DNA from: Oscillospiraceae bacterium
GTDB taxonomy: Bacteria > Bacillota > Clostridia > Oscillospirales > CAG-272
Assembly: GCA_015065215.1 (NCBI GenBank)
Contig: SVQT01000006.1
Span: 1-63,213 of the forward strand
Length of the DNA stretch: 63,213 nt
Direction: 5' to 3'
The notes below the pieces were generated by a model that saw only the letters and a list, made by a program, of their open reading frames with translations, ran no database searches and had not been told where the DNA came from. A program made the position numbers and the translations under genes. Each line of letters starts with the position of its first letter. The first letter of the stretch is position 1. Of this stretch, positions 33,466-41,482 are shown in pieces.

Positions 33466-34634
33466 ATGCGTTGTGTTATTTTTGGCGCGGGCAAGATCGC
33501 CAGAGGCTTCATCGGCCATCTGCTCTATCTCAGTAACATTCCCTTTACCTTTGTGGAAAAGGCAGATGCCCTTGCCGACCTCATCAACGAGCGTGGGCAA
33601 TACACCGTTAACATTTTGGGCGCACCCGAGCAAAACTGTCTGGTCAAAGGCGCCAAGGCACTGAAATTTAACCAAAAACAGGAGATTGCCGAGGCCATTG
33701 CCGAGGCGGATGCTGTTTTCAATGCCGTGGGCGGCAAAAATCTTGGTGACATCGTTCCCTTTCTCACCGCCGGTATTGAGAAAAAGGCAAAAAAAGGCGG
33801 CAAGATTAATTTTGTAACCTGCGAGAACTGGAAAAAACCAGCCGATATTCTCCGCGACGGCATCGCCGCCGGAATCAGCGAGGAGGCCCGCCCCTATTTT
33901 GAGGAAAATGTGGGCATTACCGAGGCGGTGATCATGCGCTCTGCCATCGAATCGGACGCGGAGCTTTTGAAAAAGGATCCCCTTATTGTCAACGTGCAAA
34001 ACTTCTGGGAGCTACCGGTTGATGCCTCCCGCCTGAAGGGCGAGCTGCCCCCCATCCAGGGTCTGAAGCTGATCGCCTCATTCACCGGCTTTCTGGAGCG
34101 GAAATTCTACACCTATAACGCCGCCAATGGTACCGTTTCTTTTCTGGGTCCCTGCTCGGCTATGAAAAAATCGCCGATGCCGCCCACGATGCGTGGATCC
34201 TTAAAATCCTGGACGGTGTATACAGTGAGACCGCACGCGCTCTGTCAGCAAAACACCACTTCCCATTGGATGAGCAACTGGCGTTTACCCTCACCTCTAA
34301 GCGAAAGCTACAGGATTACACCATTGTAGACTTTATCGAGCGCAACGCAAGAGATCCCTTGCGCAAGCTGGGACCGGACGACCGCCTGGTTGGCTCTGCC
34401 CGTCTGGTCGAGAGCTTCGGCATCAAGCCGGAAAATCTGGCCACCGCCATTGCCGCCGCCATCCACTATGTCAGCCCCGGCGATGCGTTCGCCGTGGAGC
34501 TTGGCCGACTGCGCGCTGAAAAGGGCGTGGACTATATCCTGGAAAATATCTGTAAGCTGGACCCCAAGGGTGACCTTGCCATGCTGATAAAAGAAAAGAT
34601 CGAAATGCTGAAAGGAATGGGTTACATCAAATGA
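33466..34634 (+). pseudogene. Mannitol-1-phosphate dehydrogenase family gene with a one-base frameshift
   Basis: The N-terminal part (CVIFGAGKIARGFIGHLLY NAD motif, TCENWKKPAD) reads in frame to TVSFLG near 34149. Family similarity (LLGYEKIADAAHDAWILK, then TIVDFIERNARDPLRKL) continues in the -1 frame to the stop at 34634. Aligning with the adjacent paralogue (YNAASCVIAYLGWLRGY) shows that a single added base after GGT at 34149 would restore the frame and give LGSLLGY. The break is either a real mutation or a sequencing error. ATG 33466 follows AAAGGAG. If intact it would be about 390 residues. Confidence 0.85.
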
Positions 34635-35698
34635 GCATCACTGTGATCGGTGCCGGCAAGACTGGCAGAGGCTTTATCGGCAGATTGCTGGCCGAGAGCG
34701 AAAAGAAGATCCTTTTTATTGATAAGGATGCCGCCCTTGTCGGGGCTATGAACGCAAAAAAACAATACCGTATCGCGTTTTTTGGCGGAAAACGACCGGA
34801 TTTTACAATCAGCGACTATGCTGCGGTCACTTGGGATCAGGTGGAAAAAATTGAAGACGAGCTGATCCTGGTTTCGGTCTGCGGCCCAAACCTGCCCGAC
34901 GTGGGCGCCATGCTGAAGAGCCGCCTTGACCCTCAAAAGCACTACTATATCATCACCGCCGAAAATTCCTCTAAACCCGCCAAGGTATTGCGGGAGACCA
35001 TCGGTATGGAGAATGTTTCGGTCAGCGAATCCACCGTTTTCTGCACCACCATTGAAAGCGACGGACTGAACATTTCCTCTGAGAACTACCCTTATCTCCA
35101 ATGTGATGCTGACCTGCTGGAGGGCTACATGCCCGATGTGAAGGCCATCCGCCCGGTGGGCGAGTTTGGCAACTTCCTCACCCGCAAGCTCTTTACCTAC
35201 AACGCCGCCAGCTGTGTGATCGCCTATCTCGGCTGGCTCCGCGGCTATACCGATTACGGCGAGGCCGCCAACGACCCAGAGATCCTGACGCTATTGGACC
35301 GCAGCTACGCCGCCACTAACAAAGCTCTTTGCAAGGAATTTGGCTATGAGGAGAAGGATCAGGCAGAGTTCGCCGCCCTTTCCAAGATAAAATTTACCGA
35401 CCGCACCATCGCGGACACCGTAGCAAGAAACGCAAGAGAGCCCCAACGAAAGCTGGGCGCCGCTGAGCGTGTGATCGGCCCGCTGCTCCTTTTGCACAAA
35501 TATGGCAAGGACACCTCGGTGCTGGAAATGACCGCCGCCGCCATGCTACTGTATGACAACGAGGGCGAGGACAAATGGCGTGCCATCAAGGCAGAAAAGA
35601 GCGCCGCGGAAATCCTCACCGAGATCGGCGGCGTGCCTGCGGATCATCCCTGCTTTGCGCGGATCATGGGATACTATAACGACTTCGCAAAGAAATAA
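34631..35698 (+). CDS. Mannitol dehydrogenase family oxidoreductase
   Basis: The 355-residue protein has the Rossmann start ITVIGAGKTGRGFIGRLLAE, the central TAENSSKPAKVL, and the C-terminal domain with KLFTYNAASCVIAYLGWLRGY and TIADTVARNAREPQRKLG, where the catalytic Lys/Asn segment of the polyol dehydrogenase family lies. It probably oxidises a sugar alcohol or sugar-acid phosphate. It is paralogous to the frameshifted gene just upstream, which it overlaps by 4 bases (ATGA). The pair may once have formed a heteromer or two pathway steps. Confidence 0.9.
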   Translation: MSITVIGAGKTGRGFIGRLLAESEKKILFIDKDAALVGAMNAKKQYRIAFFGGKRPDFTISDYAAVTWDQVEKIEDELILVSVCGPNLPDVGAMLKSRLDPQKHYYIITAENSSKPAKVLRETIGMENVSVSESTVFCTTIESDGLNISSENYPYLQCDADLLEGYMPDVKAIRPVGEFGNFLTRKLFTYNAASCVIAYLGWLRGYTDYGEAANDPEILTLLDRSYAATNKALCKEFGYEEKDQAEFAALSKIKFTDRTIADTVARNAREPQRKLGAAERVIGPLLLLHKYGKDTSVLEMTAAAMLLYDNEGEDKWRAIKAEKSAAEILTEIGGVPADHPCFARIMGYYNDFAKK

Positions 35699-35715
35699 GG
35701 AAAGGAAATAAGATC

Positions 35716-37917
35716 ATGCGACTGACACAATCCTTAAACGGCTGGTGGGATTACCGTGTGGGAAAGGGTGCGTTTACCCGCAAAAAGGTTCCCTTTTCCG
35801 CGCTTCCCGTGGGGAAAAGCGAGTGCGTTCTGCGCTTTTCCCCTATAGAGCACGCAGACGCCCCTCGCGCCTTTCTGGTCTTTGACGGTATCACCTACGC
35901 GGCAAAGGTCACCCTGAACGGCCAATGCTTAGGCGAAATGCTGGCTTACTCAGAATATCGCTATGACGTAACCGATATTTTGCAAGCGGAAAACATCCTT
36001 TCGGTAGAGCTTTTTGACATTGACCCCGTGTTTGGCCCCTCCGAAGGGTGGGAAAACTACGGCGGCATTATTCGTGACGTTTATCTGGAATATACCGGCA
36101 AACGGTATGTAAAAAATACCCTTTGGAACGGTGAGCTGAACACCGATTATACCGCCGCGGACTGTACCCTGGAGATAGAGACCGAGGGGGGCGAAGGCAA
36201 GATCACAGCCCTGCTCACCGATGCCGAGGGTAACAAGGTTGCCGAAGGCAAGACCGCCGACGCCAAGATCGCCTTTACCGTTAAGGAGCCGCGGCTCTGG
36301 TCCACAGACACCCCTTACCTCTATACACTCAGCTACACCGTTTACGACGGGCGCAAGATCAGCGACAGTGGCAGCTTTAAGGTTGGCTTCAAGGATTTCA
36401 AGCTGGTGGGAAAGCGCTTTTACCTCAACGGCAAAGCAACCTTCCTTTTGGGCATCAACCGCCACGACATCTGGGGCGAGCAGGGCCACACCATGACCGA
36501 GGAGCAGATGCGCCGAGATCTTATCATGATCAAAAACGCGGGCATCAACTATGTGCGTCTGGTTCATTACCCTCACCACAAGCGCATCATTGCGCTTGCC
36601 GATGAACTGGGCCTGCTGGTCAGCGAAGAACCGGGCCTGTGGTGGTCAGACATGAACAACCAGCAGCTCTGCCGTGACGCGCTTGAGGTGATGCGCCGCA
36701 CCGTGCTACGTGACCGCAATCATGTTTCGATCGCCTTTTGGCTTTCTTTCAACGAGTGCATCTTCACGCTGGATTACCTTAAGGATTCCGCTCGCGTGTG
36801 CCGTGAGAACGACCCCTATCACATGGTTTCGGGTGCCAATTGCATGAGTATTGAAATGACCAAGGAGAACTTCCCCATCTGCGGCTTCGATTTCTACACC
36901 ATGCATCCTTATGACAGTACCCCCAAGCGGATGATCAAAAGCATCGAAGAGCTGACCGAAATGCCCCTGCTCTTTACCGAGTGGGGCGGCTACTACTGCC
37001 ACGATAACCCCCAAAACTTCCGTTGGTTTATCGACACCATCGTAAAGTACTGGAAAAATCCGGACGATCAGCCGGTACTGGCAGGTGCCACCTACTGGTT
37101 CTGGTCGGAAATGTATGAGTTTGACCGCTCCGCCCCTGCCTGCACTGAGGGCGTTCTGCGTGAGGCACTGGTGGATGCGGAACGCAATCCCCTGCCGGAT
37201 TACGACGTGTTCCGTACCGCCTTCCAGCAGCTCTACACCCCCGAAAAGGACCCCGCCTGGGCGTTGGATATTGCCACTCTGCCCATTGATCTTTCCGGAA
37301 AAAGCTACCAAACGGTATCGGTTTTTGACCTGGTGAGTGCCGAAGCGCGGCAGGCCGCATGGGATAAGATGATAGCGGATAGCAAGGTGCCGATCGCCCG
37401 CTTCCACCACGTAAACAAGGGCAATCGCAAGATGACCAAGGGCCCCGTTCTAAACGAAGAAGTCGGTGCTATCGGCGGGCTGCCCGTGGCGCTTTCTGCC
37501 ACCCCCTATGTGGTGCAGGATCAGCTGACCGTGCCAGTGAACAAGGCCGCCAAGGGTCTGTGGGTCATAGGCAACGTCTCCATGCCCAAGGGCTACCCCA
37601 TTGCCGGTGAGTACGGCGAGACGGTCGCCACTTACACCGTCACTTACACCGATGGTAGCAGCGAATGCCACGTGATGAAAAACGGCGAGGACTTCACCAC
37701 CGCCACCGGCCTGCACGGCCCCTCCCGCATTGAGCCCTATGCGGAAAACGCACCCCGTGTGATGAGATTCCGCCACGAGATGGCCTGGGAGCACTACGTG
37801 GTCAACGCCCGCTACATTCCTGCTAACCCCGAAAAAACCGTTGCCGCCCTCTCCCTGGAGAACGCCGGCAACGGCTACCTGCCCCTCTTTTACGGTCTGA
37901 CCGCAGAAAAGGTGTAA
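35716..37917 (+). CDS. Glycoside hydrolase family 2 enzyme (beta-galactosidase/beta-glucuronidase type)
   Basis: The 733-residue protein has the GH2 order: jelly-roll sugar-binding domain (1-~165, VFDGITYAAKVTLNG, YGGIIRDVYLEY), Ig-like domain (~165-245), and a TIM barrel starting near LLGINRHDIWGEQG with the acid/base Glu in SFNEC and nucleophile Glu in LLFTEWGGYY, then a C-terminal beta region. No signal peptide is present, so the substrate is imported first. It follows the dehydrogenase by 17 bases and ends the plus-strand sugar operon. Linkage and sugar specificity cannot be assigned. Confidence 0.93.
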   Translation: MRLTQSLNGWWDYRVGKGAFTRKKVPFSALPVGKSECVLRFSPIEHADAPRAFLVFDGITYAAKVTLNGQCLGEMLAYSEYRYDVTDILQAENILSVELFDIDPVFGPSEGWENYGGIIRDVYLEYTGKRYVKNTLWNGELNTDYTAADCTLEIETEGGEGKITALLTDAEGNKVAEGKTADAKIAFTVKEPRLWSTDTPYLYTLSYTVYDGRKISDSGSFKVGFKDFKLVGKRFYLNGKATFLLGINRHDIWGEQGHTMTEEQMRRDLIMIKNAGINYVRLVHYPHHKRIIALADELGLLVSEEPGLWWSDMNNQQLCRDALEVMRRTVLRDRNHVSIAFWLSFNECIFTLDYLKDSARVCRENDPYHMVSGANCMSIEMTKENFPICGFDFYTMHPYDSTPKRMIKSIEELTEMPLLFTEWGGYYCHDNPQNFRWFIDTIVKYWKNPDDQPVLAGATYWFWSEMYEFDRSAPACTEGVLREALVDAERNPLPDYDVFRTAFQQLYTPEKDPAWALDIATLPIDLSGKSYQTVSVFDLVSAEARQAAWDKMIADSKVPIARFHHVNKGNRKMTKGPVLNEEVGAIGGLPVALSATPYVVQDQLTVPVNKAAKGLWVIGNVSMPKGYPIAGEYGETVATYTVTYTDGSSECHVMKNGEDFTTATGLHGPSRIEPYAENAPRVMRFRHEMAWEHYVVNARYIPANPEKTVAALSLENAGNGYLPLFYGLTAEKV

Positions 37918-37946
37918 AAATCACCCCGTTTCGGGGGTAATAAAAA

Positions 37947-37985
37947 GAGAGCGGAGAAACCAAGGTTTCTCCGCTCTCGCTTTTT
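37947..37985. terminator. Bidirectional terminator between the GH2 and TIM-barrel genes
   Basis: A 15-base perfect stem (37947-37961 with 37964-37978) is flanked by AAAAA and GCTTTTT. A smaller ACCCC/GGGGT hairpin precedes it at 37923-37937. Confidence 0.9.
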
Positions 37986-38850
37986 ACTCGATATAGCTCA
38001 TCAGCTCTTTTGCGATCTTGATCAGATAATCTGCAAAGTCACCGCGCATGGAAGCGGGCACGCGACCAAGATTCAGCTCGAAATTGAAGGGGCCCTCAAA
38101 GCCGGTCAGCGCCAGGCCGTGCATGGCATCCTTCCAGTTCACACCGCCGAAGAAGGGCGGAACGTGGTCGTCCTCAATGCCGCCGTTGTCGTTGACGTGC
38201 ACCACCTTCAGTCGCTTGCCCACGTACTCCAGCGCCTTGGACTGCTTCAAACCGCTGAGGTGCGCGTGGCCAAAATCCCAGCAAACGCCGACGCCCAAGG
38301 TGTCAGCCAGATCGCAAAGCTCCTCGGCAGTCATACAGTAGCGGTGGCACTGCATTTTGCCCGATAACACGCGCATATTCTCTACCACCATATTCACCCC
38401 TACGCGATTTGCGTGCTCCACAAAGGGGGAAAGCAGCTCCAGCGTAACGGCACGCTGCTCATCGTGGTCGTATTTGACCAGGGGGAAGTTGGCCGCGTTG
38501 GGGTGCATGACCGCATATTGAATGCCAAGCGCCGCCGCCGCATCGATAGCGTTGTGCACCTTATTCTTAAAGGCAGTCATCACGTTTTCGTCCTTGGAAA
38601 TGCCACCCATAAAAGGCAAGTGACCCATATAGAAATCAAAGCCCTGACCCGCCGCATCGGTCATGATCCGCTCGACCTGGGGCTTCCACGCCTCCTCGGA
38701 GGAAAGATCCAGCAGGGTCGTGCTGAAATCGGCGGTGGCAAAGCCGTGCTCGCGGTAAAAGCGGATGCTATCCTGCACGTAGCTGACGGCATCCTGCCCC
38801 TCTTTTCGGGGACACAGGTTTAAGGTTGAGCTGATACGCAATTCTCTCAT
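37984..38850 (-). CDS. Sugar phosphate isomerase/epimerase-like TIM barrel protein (AP endonuclease 2 superfamily)
   Basis: The 288-residue protein has metal-ligand positions of the xylose-isomerase-like fold: MVVENMRV (Glu), CWDFGHAHLSG (Asp, His), VVHVNDNGG and FNFELN (last Glu). Such proteins isomerise or epimerise sugars or inositols, sometimes acting as hydrolases or dehydratases. AAGGAG lies 9 bases before the ATG at 38850; a 50-residue extension would cross the promoter. It converges with the sugar operon and likely belongs to the same pathway. Confidence 0.88.
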   Translation of the reverse strand: MRELRISSTLNLCPRKEGQDAVSYVQDSIRFYREHGFATADFSTTLLDLSSEEAWKPQVERIMTDAAGQGFDFYMGHLPFMGGISKDENVMTAFKNKVHNAIDAAAALGIQYAVMHPNAANFPLVKYDHDEQRAVTLELLSPFVEHANRVGVNMVVENMRVLSGKMQCHRYCMTAEELCDLADTLGVGVCWDFGHAHLSGLKQSKALEYVGKRLKVVHVNDNGGIEDDHVPPFFGGVNWKDAMHGLALTGFEGPFNFELNLGRVPASMRGDFADYLIKIAKELMSYIE

Positions 38851-38889
38851 AAAAGCATTCTCCTTTTCGGGTGTATTTTTGCTACCTTC

Positions 38890-38918
38890 ATTGTAGCAAA
38901 GCGAATGCGGATTGTCAA
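38890..38918 (-). promoter_or_regulatory. SigA-type promoter of the TIM-barrel isomerase gene
   Basis: On the minus strand TTGACA (38918-38913) and TACAAT (38895-38890) are 17 bases apart, 40 bases before the ATG. Confidence 0.85.
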
Positions 38919-38943
38919 GAAAAAACGTTAGAAATCGAAAAAT

Positions 38944-39003
38944 CCCCAAAACGGTATGCAAAAACTCGTTTTGGGAAAGGCCTTCGGCAGAGGTTCGCAA
39001 TTT
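38944..39003 (+). repeat. Direct repeat, copy 1, left of the abrB/xre module
   Basis: The copy shares a 16-base identical core (AAACGGTATGCAAAAA) and a following GTTTT..GAAAGG segment with copy 2 at 39661-39716. It also contains a 9-base inverted repeat CCCAAAACG/CGTTTTGGG. It is non-coding. Confidence 0.65.
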
Positions 39004-39017
39004 ATCTAAACAAAAAT

Positions 39018-39047
39018 GCGCTTGTCAAAATACGCAAGCGCTTTTTT
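39018..39047 (-). terminator. Terminator of abrB
   Basis: GCGCTTG (39018-39024) pairs with CAAGCGC (39035-39041). On the minus strand it is followed by ATTTTTGTTT, about 20 bases after the abrB stop. Confidence 0.7.
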
Positions 39048-39063
39048 GTTGGCGGCACTCCAA

Positions 39064-39252
39064 TCACCTTTTAAGAATATGCCGGCTCTCTCTTTTTACC
39101 AATTTGTATTCGGTGTTGCGGATCAGTACGCCATCCGCGGTCAATATAAGCTCCACACAGCCTTCGAGCATCAAACGCTCCCGAAATTCCTTGGGAATGA
39201 CGATCCTGCCGAGACTGTCGATTTCCTTCATGATACCCACGTTTTTATTCAT
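39064..39252 (-). CDS. AbrB/MazE/SpoVT-type DNA-binding regulator
   Basis: The 62-residue protein carries the swapped-hairpin AbrB signature EIDSLGRIVIPKEFRERL followed by ELILTADGVLIRNTEYKL. It binds DNA as a dimer or tetramer. The ATG at 39252 follows AAGGATGAGG; a longer start 15 codons upstream is possible but lies in the operator/promoter region. It is divergent from an XRE-type gene with shared control DNA, which suggests a small regulatory switch. Not an obvious antitoxin: no toxin gene is adjacent. Confidence 0.88.
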   Translation of the reverse strand: MNKNVGIMKEIDSLGRIVIPKEFRERLMLEGCVELILTADGVLIRNTEYKLVKRESRHILKR

Positions 39253-39290
39253 AACCTCATCCTTGTATAAAAATTTAATCGAAAAACGAT

Positions 39291-39311
39291 TTGACACTTA
39301 CTAAATGTCAA
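39291..39311. promoter_or_regulatory. Operator 1 between abrB and xre
   Basis: A near-perfect 21-base palindrome of the form TTGACA-N9-TGTCAA lies just downstream of the predicted abrB transcription start. Its centre (39301) is exactly 50 bases from the centre of operator 2. Confidence 0.6.
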
Positions 39312-39318
39312 CAATGAT

Positions 39319-39347
39319 ATTATAGCACATTATAATGAATTTGTCAA
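39319..39347 (-). promoter_or_regulatory. SigA-type promoter of abrB
   Basis: On the minus strand TTGACA (39347-39342) and TATAAT (39324-39319) are 17 bases apart. The -35 box lies inside operator 2. A plus-strand TATAAT at 39331-39336 may be the -10 of the xre promoter. Confidence 0.75.
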
Positions 39348-39361
39348 TCACTGAATGTCAA
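39341..39361. promoter_or_regulatory. Operator 2 between abrB and xre
   Basis: A second 21-base imperfect palindrome with the same outer half-sites (TTGTCA-N9-TGTCAA). It overlaps the abrB -35 and sits where the xre transcript would start. Confidence 0.55.
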
Positions 39362-39375
39362 ACGAGGTTGTAAAT

Positions 39376-39615
39376 ATGTTTAAAAACAAGAACGAAGGCA
39401 AAAACAATCTGTGCGGCGAGAAGATCCGTGCGCTTCGGCTGGGCTATCCCTCAAAGCTATCTCAACGGGCACTGGCAGACAAAATGCAGCTGATCGGCAT
39501 TGATGTTGATAAAAATGCGATCCAGCGGATCGAATGCGGAAAGCGGTTTGTAACTGACATTGAGCTGAAAGCCTTTGCCGAGATATTCGGCGTCAGCGTC
39601 AGCGAGTTGGTTTGA
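39376..39615 (+). CDS. XRE-family helix-turn-helix regulator
   Basis: The 79-residue protein is almost entirely an HTH_XRE domain: GEKIRALRLGYPSKLSQRAL (first helices), ADKMQLIGIDVDKNAIQRIE (recognition helix) and ELKAFAEIFGVSVSELV. I favour the ATG at 39376, which follows CGAGG; the ATG at 39355 lies inside operator 2 but is possible. It is divergent from abrB and flanked with it by direct repeats. It resembles small autoregulators of prophage or sporulation-switch type; targets beyond the shared operators are unknown. Confidence 0.87.
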   Translation: MFKNKNEGKNNLCGEKIRALRLGYPSKLSQRALADKMQLIGIDVDKNAIQRIECGKRFVTDIELKAFAEIFGVSVSELV

Positions 39616-39623
39616 TCAAACGC

Positions 39624-39649
39624 AAAAAGGACGGAAATCCGTCCTTTTT
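39624..39649 (+). terminator. Terminator of the xre gene
   Basis: AAAAAGGACGGA (39624-39635) pairs with TCCGTCCTTTTT (39638-39649) around an AA loop, 8 bases after the stop. Confidence 0.9.
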
Positions 39650-39660
39650 CCTTTTAACCT

Positions 39661-39716
39661 CCAAACGGTATGCAAAAATTTGTTTTTCGAAAGGTTTGGG
39701 GAGAGAGTGTGAATTT
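39661..39716 (+). repeat. Direct repeat, copy 2, right of the abrB/xre module
   Basis: This copy matches the one at 38944-39003 in the same orientation, strongest over the first ~35 bases. Together they bracket the abrB/xre pair 660 bases apart. Confidence 0.65.
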
Positions 39717-39780
39717 GCTTTTGCCGTGGCAAAAGCAAAGAGCGGGAGAATCCCCTTTCCTCAAAAGGGGTTCTCCCGCT
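39715..39780 (-). terminator. Tandem hairpins, terminator of the pur-fhs operon
   Basis: A strong stem at 39741-39780 (AGCGGGAGAA against TTCTCCCGCT, with an inner CCCCTTT/AAAGGGG helix) lies 18 bases after the fhs stop on the minus strand. A second hairpin follows at 39715-39738 (TTGCTTTTGCC/GGCAAAAGCAA). Confidence 0.8.
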
Positions 39781-39797
39781 CCTTATTTCTGCTTCAA

Positions 39798-41471
39798 TCA
39801 GAACAATCCGGAAATGCGGCCGTTCTCGTCCACGTCGATCCGCTCGGCGGAGGGAACCTTCGGAAGCCCCGGCATGGTCATGATGTCACCGGTCAGAGCC
39901 ACCACAAATCCGGCACCGGCACTGACCTTGAGATTGCGCACCGTCACGGTAAAGCCTTCCGGCGCGCCCAGCTTTGCGGGGTCGTCAGAAAAGCTGTACT
40001 GCGTCTTTGCCATACACACGGGCAGACCGTCAAAGCCAAGGGCCTTGAGAGTGGTCAGCTGTTTCTTGGCCTGAGGGGTAAAAGTCACCCCGTTGCCGCC
40101 GTAAACCTTCTTGACGATGGCTTCCACCTTCTCTTCAAGGGGAGCGTTCAGCTCATAAGAATAGGTGAAATCGTTGGGCTGCTCGCAAAGTCTCACGACC
40201 TCCTCGGCAAGCGCCATACCGCCCTTGCCGCCCTCTGCCCAAACGGTAGAGAGCACCACATTCACGCCCAGCTCCTTGCACTTCTCAATCACAAGCGCGA
40301 TTTCGGCATCGGTGTCGGTGGGGAAACGGTTGACAGCCACCACGGCAGGCAACCGATACACATTTTTGATATTGGAAACATGTCGGAGCAGGTTGGGCAA
40401 GCCCCTCTCCAGAGCCACCAGATTTTCGGCACCCAGCTCCTGCTTTGCAACGCCGCCGTGCATCTTGAGCGCACGAACCGTTGCCACGATCACTACCGCG
40501 TCCGGCTTGAGGCCTGCGGCACGGCATTTGATGTCAAGGAACTTTTCAGCACCGAGATCGGCACCAAATCCGGCCTCGGTAATGGCGTAATCGGCCAGCT
40601 TCATGGCAAGCTTGGTGGCCATGACAGAGTTGCAGCCGTGAGCAATGTTAGCAAAGGGGCCGCCATGCACAAAGGCGGGCGTTCCCTCCAAGGTCTGCAC
40701 CAGATTGGGCTTGATCGCGTCCTTGAGCAGAGCGGTCATAGCGCCAACAGCCTTGAGATCTCCCGCGGTAACAGGCTTTTCGTCAAAGGTATAGGCCACC
40801 ACAATGCGAGAAAGGCGTTCCTTGAGGTCGGTGATACTGTTTGCCAGACAGAACACAGCCATGATCTCAGAGGCAACGGTGATGTCAAAGCCATCCTCAC
40901 GAGGCACGCCATTGATGCGGCCGCCAAGGCCGTCGGTCACATAGCGAAGCTGTCTGTCATTCATATCCACGCAACGCTTCCATGTGATACGGCGGGTATC
41001 AATGCCCAAGGCATTGCCTTGGTGGATGTGATTGTCCAGCATAGCGGCCAACAGATTGTTGGCGGCACCGATAGCGTGAAAGTCACCGGTAAAATGGAGA
41101 TTGATGTCCTCCATCGGCACCACCTGGGCATAGCCGCCGCCCGCGGCACCGCCCTTGATGCCAAACACCGGCCCCAGCGAGGGCTCACGGAGCGCTACTG
41201 CCACATTCTTGCCGATGCGCTTCATACCGTCGGCAAGGCCGATGGTCGTGGTGGTCTTACCCTCACCCGCGGGGGTGGGCGTGATGGCGGTCACCAATAC
41301 CAGCTTGCCGTTCTTGCGGGTGGACTCCCGCAAAATAGCGGGGTCCACCTTTGCCTTGTATTTGCCGTATTGCTCAAGATAATCCTCACCGATGCCGGCC
41401 TTTGCGGCAATCTCGGTGATGGGACACATTTTTGCCTGTTGCGCAATCTCAATATCCGAAAGGAAAGCCAT
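39798..41471 (-). CDS. fhs: Formate-tetrahydrofolate ligase
   Basis: The 557-residue enzyme has the P-loop [37 protein letters not shown] split over the substrate pocket, and [16 protein letters not shown], all standard for Fhs. It makes 10-formyl-THF from formate, THF and ATP, feeding PurN and the AICAR transformylase encoded upstream. The ATG at 41471 follows AAGGAG by 7 bases. It is the last gene of the pur operon, 11 bases after purL, and would share control by the ZTP riboswitch. Ordinary length and motifs. Confidence 0.97.
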   Translation of the reverse strand: MAFLSDIEIAQQAKMCPITEIAAKAGIGEDYLEQYGKYKAKVDPAILRESTRKNGKLVLVTAITPTPAGEGKTTTTIGLADGMKRIGKNVAVALREPSLGPVFGIKGGAAGGGYAQVVPMEDINLHFTGDFHAIGAANNLLAAMLDNHIHQGNALGIDTRRITWKRCVDMNDRQLRYVTDGLGGRINGVPREDGFDITVASEIMAVFCLANSITDLKERLSRIVVAYTFDEKPVTAGDLKAVGAMTALLKDAIKPNLVQTLEGTPAFVHGGPFANIAHGCNSVMATKLAMKLADYAITEAGFGADLGAEKFLDIKCRAAGLKPDAVVIVATVRALKMHGGVAKQELGAENLVALERGLPNLLRHVSNIKNVYRLPAVVAVNRFPTDTDAEIALVIEKCKELGVNVVLSTVWAEGGKGGMALAEEVVRLCEQPNDFTYSYELNAPLEEKVEAIVKKVYGGNGVTFTPQAKKQLTTLKALGFDGLPVCMAKTQYSFSDDPAKLGAPEGFTVTVRNLKVSAGAGFVVALTGDIMTMPGLPKVPSAERIDVDENGRISGLF

Positions 41472-41482
41472 TTTCAATCTCC

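Noticed and set aside
34140-34175. Programmed -1 frameshift in the polyol dehydrogenase gene
   Set aside because: No proper slippery heptamer precedes the break. Slipping at the A-run (34165-34170) would lose the LLGYE segment that aligns with the paralogue, so a one-base deletion fits better.
39064-39615. Toxin-antitoxin system
   Set aside because: AbrB-like and XRE proteins can be antitoxins, but no toxin-sized partner frame lies beside either gene.
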